Shown here: positions 13,238-24,900 of the stretch, one piece after another
How positions within the stretch are numbered: the stretch's first letter is position 1
Layout of the letters: every line of letters starts with the position of its first letter
DNA from: Larimichthys crocea
Taxonomy: Eukaryota; Chordata; Actinopteri; Sciaenidae
Length of the DNA stretch: 64,000 nucleotides
Assembly (NCBI RefSeq): GCF_000972845.2
Contig: NC_040018.1
Coordinates: 6,681,035 to 6,745,034, forward strand
Direction: 5' to 3'
Notes under the pieces: model-generated
The model's input: only the letters and a program-made list of their open reading frames with translations
What the model was told of the DNA's origin: nothing
The model's database searches: none
Translations under genes and position numbers: made by a program

Positions 13238-14938
13238 GTGTGTGTGTGTGTGTGTGAGTGTATCCTACCTGCCTCCAGACCGTTGCTCTGGTACACACTC
13301 TTGTGGTGCATACAGGTGGTGTTTTGGCCTCCACACACCATACAGGCATCCTCCTGCTGCTTTGAACCCAAGATAGAGTCACAGCCGGGTTTCTGTATGA
13401 CACACAAACAAGAGTTTGAACGTCTCTGCTGAAACTTGTTGAGTGTCGACATGCAGCACTCACAACTGCACACATTTTCTGACGAGTGCCCCGGCAACTT
13501 CTAACCTTTCTTTTTTTTGTCCCCTTAAACCTCCCGCCATAACTCAACTTGATCCACTCTCGCTCTCCTTCTCTTATTTGCTTCTCCCTGTCATTTTCTT
13601 CTCCTCACAAACATTTACTTTGGGGAAAAACAGCAGCTCAGGGCCTCAAGAGCGGGGGATTGGTCAGAGAGTTGTCTCTGTAAACGTTAAAATGCCAAAG
13701 CAAAGAGCACAGAGGATGAGCTGCATGGTTTATGGTGTGTGGAGAACCTTGTTGGTAGATAGATTACAGTGGCTGCTTTCTTCTCTGGCCTTCATCTCCC
13801 GCTCTACAGAGCAAACCAATCAAGGGGGAGGTTCCCAGACGAGGGAGCAACAATCTAGGGAACCTATAATCAGTCCCCTAAGCCCCTTAAAAACACAAAA
13901 ACACTCAAAGCATCTGTGTGTGCACAACAAGAAATGAAGCTTCGGTGACAGAGTACCAGAGTGCATGAGGGCCCCACTGAGGGTACGACTGTGGTCCCCC
14001 AAAACTCCAGGAAACACTCATGCAAGCAAATGTTAATGTAACATAGAGAGAAATAAACTTAATGCTACTGATTCTTTCAGTTCACAACATTCCACTATAA
14101 TCATTCTGAACTTTTGTTAATCGTTAAGGTCATCCGACATGCAAAACAGCAAAACATTCTCTTGCTTTCGGCTGCTGCTTTCTAGCCGTGCCGGAGGGTC
14201 AAGGGTTTACAGTGTTGGTCGGCCAGTCCACCAGTTTGGTCCAGATTGAAATATATCAACAAATATTGGATGGACTGCCGTGAAATTTGGCTCAGATGTG
14301 CATGATCCTCAGAGGAGCAACCCTAAATGAGTTCAGAGATCCGTTGACTTTTCCTGTAACATCAACTTTGGTTCTGAGTGAAGCAAATATTCAAGGTCCT
14401 GAGAGGATAAACTGTAATAGCTCCTAAGCTGTACTTAATGTTTAGTGCCAAATTAGCCTAAACTAACATCAGAGCATTGTGACTGTGAGCACTGTCAGCA
14501 TGTTGATGTTAGTTCAAAGTTCCAAGCCTCACAGTGCTGCTAACTTGGCCGTACACTGACCAAAAACCAAAACCACGTTTGGATTTTGGACTATGTGCTG
14601 GAAAAAAACAAACATTTTGAAGACATCACCTTTGGCGCTGGTTATTTATGACGTGCATTTCCTGTCTCGATCATCCCAATATGGAATTAAATCATTAGAA
14701 TATTGCTCTCAGATCAACATTTAGCAGCAGATGTGACGGCATATCAACATACACTGCACAAACACGTGTTGTGTCCAAACCGGCCATGTGTTCTGCAATC
14801 TGAATTCAATTTGTGACCTGCAGCCCTCCACACCAGCTGCAGCCTTGCATCTGTTTCCTGTTTCAGGCTCTCTGCTGCTCTGACCTCAGTCAAAGGTCCA
14901 TAAATCCACTCATTTACACCACACGCCAAAAGTCAGCT

Positions 14939-14971
<33 letters not shown>

Positions 14972-17900
14972 ACAAACGTATACACATACAGGTATACAGA
15001 CATACAGACACATGTTATTCCTTTGTCAGTGGTGTAAAAATAACTTTGCCTATGAGTGTCCCCCTCTTGTAGCAGATGTCTACTGAGCATTACGTATGAA
15101 TGCTATTACTCTGCATGTGCTGCAGGACCCGAGGGATACAAGTTCACTTCCGACCATCCCCATCTGTGTGAGGGTGAGAGAGGTGAGCAGGGGACAGGCT
15201 GGATGTGGGAGCAGGACTCTGGACTGTGTGTTGAGCAGAGCTGTAATGCTAACTGAAGGCTGCACTCTTGCCCTCACGCACAGCATGGAGTTCACTTCTC
15301 CAGAGAGCTCCAGTCAGAGTGGTCAACATCACTTATACCACAACAGGGTGGGAATGAAGAGAGGAAAGACAGAGAGAGAGAAACTTTCGCTCAGTCAGAG
15401 GCTGGGGAGTTATTTCAGGCATCCAGGGATCTGGAAGTGAAAGTCTGATTCATATTCTCATAGACAATGAAAGGTGACTGGCAGTTCCAAGGCTTGGACG
15501 GCCATGAAAGTCTTCTGGTTCTGATACAACAGGTAAAAAACTGTTTATCGAAACTATCTGTTTTGTTGATTAAAAGGCCAATGATATAATACTGTGAACA
15601 TAAAAGCAAAAGAAGAGAGAGAGCAATTTGCTCATTTTTGGTAGGAAACGTCGATCAGAGGTTAAAGATTGGCTGCATATGCTGCTAACAGTGAGCACAA
15701 GCTAAATTTTAGATTTTGTGTAAAGCCGATGAAACATTTAGCCAGTTAAACCCAATGTCGGGTGAATTTGGCCACTGTGGCACAGTGTGTTTGATTATAT
15801 GAAGACTATGGAGGTGGAGGATGGAGGTTAAGCTGTCAGAAGAGTATTAAGATTAACCTAAAATTAAAATAAACTGTGAAATTGGACTGGGAACACCAAA
15901 TTATACTTTTTCCATACTTTACATAGAATTAAAAGTGTTTTTGTACTAATGTTAAATGTTGAAACATGTGCAGCTGCCACCTTTATTAAATAAATCTGTA
16001 CTAAAAAACTGTCAAACTTTTGTTTTAAATCAGGAACTGTCTGACTAAAGATTATGAATTTGTCATTTCTCAGTGCCCATTTTTAGTTTTAGCAGTTGGT
16101 GGTACGGTCACATTTTGGTCACAACCAGCAAAGCATTGAGCTTTGAAACCAATGTTTGACATTTGCCGTTTACATGCTACACCCTGGTGGAATACTTTTC
16201 CCACAGTAGCTTTGCTTATCTCTATAAGCCGCATTTAGACCGACACCAGAGACCACAACTCGAAACCAAAAACTCTTTTAAGGAAAAGCTGAATGGAAAA
16301 CTTTGTCACATTAGGCCCTTTAGAGCTGCATTATGCTTTTTTTTTTTCAACCAACTATGCAGCTCTATGGAGCTTTTTAGCCTACTTTAGCTTGTTGTTT
16401 TTGTTCTATGGTAAAGATATAGTATGCTTCACTCTCAGAGCACCAAACAGAGCTGAAAGGAGAGCAAATATTGGATTTAAATGTATTAAATAGACTCTAA
16501 TTGTGTCAGAATGTATAAACAGAAACACATTTAGCCATAACAACCTGTTTTTGTGCCTGTTTGTGGTTGGAAATCAATGAATGCAGCTCTAACTGACAAG
16601 TTAATAAAAGAATAACAAGCATCACTGAACACTAAATGCATAAAGAAAACACATACACAGTATTGTTGGCACTCACCAGGCAGTGTCCATTGACACACAC
16701 CGCTCCGGGCTCCTTGTCGCAGGCTGTGCCGTCGAGCACACGGCCAAAGTTGTAGTAGAAGTTGTGACCCAAGGCCAGGCAGCTCAGTTCACAGGGGTTA
16801 GAGCCTGGCAGGGAAGATCTCCAGTCAGTGGCTCATTAGTTTATTATGGGGAAAAAAATAGGCGAGGTAAAAAGACAAGGGAGGGAGGTGGCTGAGAGAC
16901 AGAAACAATAGCAGGAGGTGATGGGGAGAGAGTGGAGAAGGAGTGGAGGCAACAAAAAAAAACTAGCAAATGTCAAAGAGGAAACTCATAAACCTGTGTG
17001 GATTAAACACCCTGCAGGCCTCACAGTGGTCATGAGAGCCATGGCAGCACGGAAAGTTTACCACAGGACCGCCAACAACACAGTAACTAAAGTTACACAC
17101 ACAGGGGACAAACACCATCTGCAAAGCCACAACGGCCTGCAGGGTGTTTAATCCACTCAGACCCACAAACTTCATGCACCTACAAGCCCACAGACTGAAC
17201 ACGCATGTGGCATGCATAAAACCTGATGTAGTATGGAAATAACCTGTCCACATCTGTTGTGGAGTATATGTATTGACCTGAGACTGGAACTGAATTTATT
17301 TTTGTATATTTCAGGATTAATTAATCAGATTAGAACTAATATTTTAACCACACTGGTATTAGAAGCTTGGCATGTTCTGACGGCACTTTAAGTGGCTCAA
17401 GAGACATGACCACAGTTGACTTAGTTACACTTAGGGTAATCTCGATGAACACATATCTCTATCTGTAGGCAAAGGACAAAGGACTTTGGTATCGAAAGCA
17501 TGATGGTTTCCGTTTGAAGGCCAAGCAGTATTGACCAACCATATTTGAGCGAATTTTACAGGTCAATAGTCCGCGTGGAGAGCAAAAGAGGTGTAGCGCG
17601 TTGGCCGGGATGCAATCTCAAGACCCATCGGCTATCCTGTGACGACAATTTAGCTTTTTATTGAAGATTACCTGGTCGTAGACGTCGTCTCTCAAGTTGA
17701 TAATGAGACTGTAAACAATGAGCAGCACATGGAAGAGGAAGTCTTGGCTTCGACAGCCAGAAAGTCCCGAAACATTGAGGCTAACTCGTCGTTGGGGGTA
17801 AGGGTTCTGAAATTGTACCTCTGCTCGTACAGTAGCTCTGATGGCTTTTACACACCTATGTTTGTCCGTATTCATCAGCTGTCAGTCAAACTGGGAAGAA

Positions 17901-20900
17901 TTCATCTGTTCTATGCTCAGAAGCTGAAGAACAGTGAATTGTCACACTGACCTCCATGAAAGGTCGTCCATTTGAAGGAGTTTCCAGCCACTAACGGTCT
18001 GTCATTGAAGGCAGCACACTGCATCTCTCTGAAATCCTCCGAGCTAGGGGGACACTCCTGCAAACACACACACACACACACACACAGTGAGGACATTGTA
18101 TAGCATTAAGACTATAAACTCAACTGTAATAACGTCATGCCTTAACCCTGTCACAAGTCTGATCCTAACCCTGAAATAAATCTCTCTCTATATGTTACAG
18201 TCTAAACAGATTTTTGTTGCTATCACAAATTGCAGCAGAGAGAGAAGTCTGGGATTTGTGTCCATTCATTGGAAGCTCTGAGCTAATCACTCCCTACAAA
18301 CTGCCACATGCACATACATTCAAGCATGCTTAAACACGCTCCAACCCATCTGTGTGTTTTTCCTTTAATCAATATGGGCCACGGTGACTTGGCTGTCCAA
18401 AACACACCCACCCACCCACACACACACACACAGCCCAACATGTCTGACACACAGCCGCTGACCTCGCAGCATGCTTCTAACACAATAGACGGTCTGATAC
18501 CTGACTACAACACGACAGCAGTGTAAAGCAGTGTAGTGAAGACGTAGGTTAATATGTCAGTGAAATTCCAGATCACACCCTCGAAAGCGCTCGGCCTCTA
18601 CACCTGCCCTGAACACACTTCTAAAGCAAACGTCATCCATTGTTCTTAAACGTTTGCATCGAAAGTTGGTTTCATACAGCGTGGAAATGTTTACGCTGAA
18701 ATGACCTTGGTGTTGCAGATCTTGTATTGTCTGGGATCTCCTGCACATGGTCCACCCACCGGGTTCCTGGGACACAGAAGAAAAAGAGATTTATTACATT
18801 AAACGTGGCAAACAGACAGCTGGAACAAGTTTTTATTTTCAACTAAAAACTACGTGAGAGAGACTGCAGGATGCTGTGATACCTAGTTGAACAAAAATAT
18901 CCAGATATATAGATATGGCAAACATTAAAATACAGTTTATTTCAACTCTGCAGTTGTATGTCACTGTGGACAAAATGAATGAGTGTAAATGAAGTTTAAC
19001 GTCACAATAATGTAAGATTTGTTGTAAACTGTTGTGATCAGCAGAAAAAAAAACTTCTGGGTGGAACCAAAAATGGTTCAAATACATCCGATTCTTTTTC
19101 TAAAATGTGTGTTTTTATACTGGAAATCACTAAATTGATATTAAAATCCATACAACTAAATATTTTATTGCCATTTGAAATGTTTTAGCATAACATTTGA
19201 ATGCTGCTGCAATGTATTTCTACTATGATACTCAACTACCCAAAAGTATGATTTCGAAGATATTATTTAAAATGAAAAACTCATTTAGAAACAGACAACA
19301 CAGTTGAAATGACTTGTAAATATCACCAGGAACCTGATTGAAATGCCTATAAAAACTATAACTTTTCTTTTCCTTCCAGATACTCCGAGCTCCGTCACCC
19401 TGCAGGGCATGGCTGGTGTTTACCTGGTGATGCAGGTGCGTGTCCTCACTGAGGCTCCGCTCCCACAGCTACGTGAGCAGACAGACCAGCCGCTCCACGT
19501 CGCCCACTCGTTCCTGAAGTGCAGCTGCCGCCGGACACGCCCTGATGAAGACTCGCCCGAAGGACCCCACGTAGAGATCCATGACTGAGAAACAAGAGAG
19601 AGAGACACACATTTAACACATTTAAAAATGAAAGATTGTGGAGTCACACACCACCAACTGTTTCACTGATTTTGGTGAAAGTGGATCATATTTTATGGAG
19701 GAAACGTTTTCTGGTTTTCCCTCTGATGCTGCTCCGCCTCAACTCTCTGTGATTTACAGAGTTTATGATGGACAGTGAAGTAAACTGCTGACAACTGTAG
19801 CTGCTGTTAGCTCATGTTAGCTCAGTCTGTTAGCCGGGCTGTGAGCTCAGATCACTGGAGGAGTGTTGAACTGGTACCACGGGTAGTTTGGACCACCAGG
19901 AAGAGGCTTTTCAGGGTTTGCAGGTTGAGTGAACGCTGATGGGGAGCGGAGCCAGTGTTGTGCCAGAACCAGAGCTGAGCAAGCGTGCAATCTAACCAGG
20001 CTCATGGACATAATAACAGAGGTGAAAAGACCCAAGAGGATGATGGAGGAAGCTAAGAAGAGAAGGTGAAATAAAAGTCTGAGAGACAGGCCCCGAGCTG
20101 GGCTGACCACTATTAAGTACCATCTTTATATTAGGATCTCGTTACACTGTTTATAACACCTTTTAATATCTTCAGAGATCACACAGATCAGTCTCTGTCC
20201 TGTGCTGCTGGGCTTTGATTATATTATATTTTGGACACATTATAACCATGACTGTGGAGTCATGCACAGTCGAGTGAACACCGCAGGGATAACACAACTC
20301 TCTGCTCTCTAATCACTCTGCGGCATCACTCTGCAGTGTTGGGTCCGGCATGTTTAAAGCTGTCAGGTGGCAACTGGGAAACTGTCATCAGCTCACAATC
20401 CCTGCATGTGTGTGTGTGCGTGTATGAGAGGAAAACACAGACTACGGTGTTGGCAGAGTGATGGGACATCATTTGTGAAAGGGAAGAAAGTCTGTTGGGG
20501 TTGTTACGTGTGACGCCTGACAAAACACGTGTTATTTATAGGCTAGAATCTAACAGGCGCTATTCAAAGAGTGGTATAAAAAAATAAAAAAAACCTTGTG
20601 AGCCTGGCGGATCAGGATCATCAGAGCCAAACAATAAAAGTGATTAGAAAAATCTCAATGGTGCTCCTCAAACACATTCCAGAGTTTTTGCCCTGGAGGA
20701 GGACTGAAACTGGCAGCGTTCCCACCGCTTTCCCACACAGGAGCTGACTCACACACACTTTTAACTCTTTACACACACTTTCAACGACTTTGGCTTCAGC
20801 TGCCCGTCTATCAGGAAGGGCTCAAGTCATCTGGAGTATCAGCCGTGCATACGGAGAAGGCCACCCGTGATGGTGCAGAACACAACTTAAAGTTCTTGTC

Positions 20901-21904
20901 CTGGTTTCCTGCCTCTTTCCTTTCCTTCATTAAAATGCAGATGCATGCAGCAGGATTCTCCGCCGTGTAATCAGATCTGCTATACAGCAATGTGAGTGAG
21001 TGTGGTGTAAATAGGATGTTCTGCCATGTTTTACACTTGATTCTTTGTGTTGATAATAAAAGGCTCAAACAAAGGACTTTCTCTGTTTAGTCTGTCTTTA
21101 TCCAAACAGTCTAAATTTACAATGAAACAAAACAGAGAAAAGCAGCAAATGCTTTAATTTGAAAAGAAGAACCAGAAAAATCTGCTACTCCCACCATGTA
21201 AGAAGGAGCACTACCACATCCTTCATTCCAACATTTCATCCAGTCATTAAGGCGCCTAACTTTAACTTATCTTATGACCCTGCTCAGTTGGCTCCATGAT
21301 GCCTGTTATCTGTATTCAACCTCAGTCAACTCTACTGGTGACAGCTTGAACGTAGCAATCCGTTGAACTGAACATCCTGAGTATTATTAGCAGCTGCTAA
21401 CCGGACGTTCACATCGATATAAGTTCAGGTTCATTGAACACAAAGAGGCTCCTCTGCGTCACACACCAAATCCTGCAGCAGGCTTTATTTGACAATGGCA
21501 TGGCATCAAATGTGGAATTTCCCCAGCACCGTTTCACTTAAGCTTAAGTGACTCTACTCAGTTCAATTACTGACTAGTAATTTGCCAACATATTTTATGT
21601 TATTCAAGTGTCACAACTTTTAAGAAAAATGTAATGAATTATTACTGTGAAGCCTTTTAACTTCAAAGCGAACAATAGTATTTTGTGGCAGGTTGCCATG
21701 CCTCTTATGTAGTATCACCACGACAACAGTGCTTTTGATTTCTGATGCCCATAAATCTCTGTGATACAACTCCCACATCAAACCCTCAAGAAACAAAGTG
21801 ACTGCACGAGTGACAGCTTGTCTGACATTCATGTTGTGTTTCTGTAGCGAGAGGAAAAACACACCTGAGGCTCCTTGACTTTGTGACTCATAGAGTACAA
21901 CTGG

Positions 21905-21950
<46 letters not shown>

Positions 21951-24900
21951 AGCTGAGAGCGACCTGTGCTATGACTCTCCATCATTTTCCATGGCAGGGT
22001 CACCTGAGGTTGCCCTCATTAGTGTTAACCACCGGGCAAATTAGCGTTGATAACAGTTGGAGATGGGGTCGGCCGGCATTCTAGATTAATGAAAGTGACC
22101 TTCGACCTTTACGCCGCACCCCTCCCCCCCTCTGCCTCCTTCACATGAGCAGAGGAAACAAATCAGAGGGACTTGAAGGTGAAGAGTCAGGGTCCAACAT
22201 GCAGGTGAACAGCTTCCTCGACTTTTCCCCCTTCAGTCCTCTCATCTGTCAGCAGACCAGCTCGCCCAGTCTGCAGAGACCGTCTGGAGCTGACAGACAA
22301 ACTGGGGAAACTTTACACCTCGAAGACAACAAGAGGACAGCAGGTGAAGACAGAAGACACATTTACATGCATAACGCAGTGCATTCTTCATCTCAATGTG
22401 CTGTGTAATGTTTTAGTAATATTTCATGTTTTATTGAGTTGATATTTCTGGATGGTGCAAATCATCTATGAACAGAAACAAGAAGAACAAAAACATAAAT
22501 ACAGAGATGAGGACAATGTGGTCTCTGTTCTGCAGCCGGCACAGTTTTAGCCACAAAATGTAAAATACTGCTCCATTAATATCAAAAACGAGCTCGCAGT
22601 TTATCGCAGATCTTTTGACAGCAGCCATGGGGAAAACCAGGGATCGAGAAACTCCTCCTTCCTTCCTTCCTGTCCTGCCAGAAACCCATCAGATCACTTG
22701 AAAGCCTGACTGTTCAGGCTATTAATCAACACGTTCACCTCACGGCAACCTCAAAAACGAAGCCACGGAAGTGTCAATAACTGCAGTTCCTCAAACGTCC
22801 ACTTGAGGCTGACTCCATAAGTCCCCATGTTCAAATGTCCAACCTCAATAAACATGTTTACAGCCTGGTACAAAAACAGTTTTGGTCTCTGTAGCTAATT
22901 TCCCCCGTTCATGACAACTGTACTGAGGGTGAATTTATATAGAAATCATCCGTTTAGATCAGTGATTCTAAAAACGGGGGTCCCATAAATTAATTTAAGA
23001 TCATATAATACTGTGAAACTACGACTAAAATTAAAATTAAAGTAACTATTGTATTACTGAAATGTTATTTACAATCCGTTCTGTCTTTCTTTTGTTTCAG
23101 TGATGGCCTGCTACCTTGTACTACGATGTATTTTAACATCTAGGTCATAACGAGGAGGTAATTGGAGAGCCCAATCTTTTCTGAGGTGGTGTAAAAAGTT
23201 TGGGAACTACTGCTTTAGATTATTTCAGGACTTAAAGTTACGCATAATTGAGGACACAGTCGCTTTGAGCGATAGGTAGATGCCGTCACAGGTAGCAACC
23301 AGGCAATTCAGACCACTTCAGTAGCTGGCAAAAGCCTAGACCTCTAAGATGGACTGATTTGTCCCTTTCTAAAATGTGTCTAGGTAACCACTTTGGGGCT
23401 AAAATGAGGCCAAATCTGTACAGTGTCTGACTAAAAGTTACAACTATATAAAACTAATGTGCACACTTCAGTACACTTCAGTTCACTTCTTTGTATTCAC
23501 CTGTCGCTTCGTAAAGGGATAAATCCACCTGTGCTTCGTCTTGGTTACAACCAGCTCTTATTCTTGAATTTTGCATTTCTTAATCCATCTGGTCTGTTTG
23601 TCTTGTTTTCATCCCTATCTGGACATCGACAGCAGAGTCACAGCCAGTGCAGCTGCGACGATGACTCAATGCAGAAAATGTTTCAGCAATCTAAAATGAT
23701 GAAAATGATCTGTTCAAATGACACCAGTGTACTACAGTATGAACTCACTGTTTTTCCTGTCAACAGAAAATGAAAGACTGATCTTAAGAGCGTTGACCCT
23801 CCACAACATTCCTGTGTTTGACGTGATGGAGCGGATAACCCATCGGTAGCCTATCCCTGTCTGTGTCTGGTTATTCCAGCCGGGCCTGAGGGAAGGTTAG
23901 GGGAGGTGGTGAGGGGGCTGTCTGCCTGACAACAAGACAAACAGTGATGAAAGATGGATGCTGCAGCAGAAAAGGGTGGTGCAGCAGCAACCAGAGCATG
24001 GAAAGACCACGCCGGTTTATAGGAACATTACCATTCCAGAGACAAAATACCTTCAAAAGACAAACATGCTGCAAAAACAATCCAATCAGCACGACCCAGA
24101 CGTCGGCGACGGGCAGACCTGCTCACATCTGATGCTGGTCAAAGAGCTGTAATTGGTTTATTATCTAAATGAGCTGCATTTTTCCTCTTTGGAACCTGAG
24201 AGCAGTGGGTTTTTCTCTGAGCAAATTAGCTTAATCGCAACATTTAAGTCTGTCAAACGTAAGAAAAAAAAGATATACTGTAAAGGCAGGAATAAGTAGG
24301 GGGGAAGGTTGTGGGAACTGGCTTTGGGCCCTGACAGATTAGGACTGCAAGGCACTGTGTGTAAATTCAGCATGGCGCACTTGTTGAAACACTGTCATCC
24401 AGCTATTAGCTTTGTATATTTGCACAACACAACACAAAGGTTGACATTGTGGCTGCCGATTGACGATTATTGGGTGCAACTAAACTCAAGTACACTTGAA
24501 AGAACTCTCTTTTATTTGAATATATTAAAGACATTAAACTTTAATTAAATAAATGTTGTCATGTCAACAATGAATTAAATGACAATGAAGTCTAAAATTG
24601 GCTCTGTGGAGCTTTTAAGCCTCTTTTAGCTTATTGTTTTGGTTTCTATGGCACACTTCCTACATGGTTCTCTGCTGCTTCTCTTTGTCGTGAACACCTT
24701 TTGACTTTGGTCAAACTAAATAGTTGCAGTTCCTCAAACGTCCACTTGAGGCTGGCTCCAGAAGTGAGTCAGTCTCCATAAGTCCCCATGTTCAAATGTC
24801 CAACTTCACAGCAGAAATAAACATGTTTACAGCCTGGTACAAAAAACTGTTTTGGTCTCTGTAGCTAATTTCCCCGTTCATGACAACTGTACTGAGGGTG

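Larger units (their letters stand above)
9802..13268 (-). other. adamtsl5: adamtsl5 intron 7
   Basis: Large intron. It holds homopolymer A runs near 9906 and 10619, a MITE-like repeat at 10677-11003, a degenerate minisatellite at 12430-12665, and a CA repeat (transcript sense) abutting the exon 7 donor at 13201-13258. Confidence 0.85.
13393..16676 (-). other. adamtsl5: adamtsl5 intron 6
   Basis: Non-coding. It holds a family C repeat (14205-14570), a CA microsatellite (14938-14966) and, near 16160-16430, a segment whose tagcctactttagcttgttg block recurs at about 24615. The remainder is unassigned. Confidence 0.75.
16805..17951 (-). other. adamtsl5: adamtsl5 intron 5
   Basis: Non-coding. It holds a perfect 23-bp inverted repeat (16998-17020 with 17134-17156) and a diverged repeat at 17640-17765 that resembles 36895-37000. 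Confidence 0.75.

Noticed and set aside
13134..13547. Minus-strand frames rich in His-Thr repeats
   Set aside because: They run through the CA microsatellite; only the 13269-13392 part is a real exon, in the frame used for adamtsl5.
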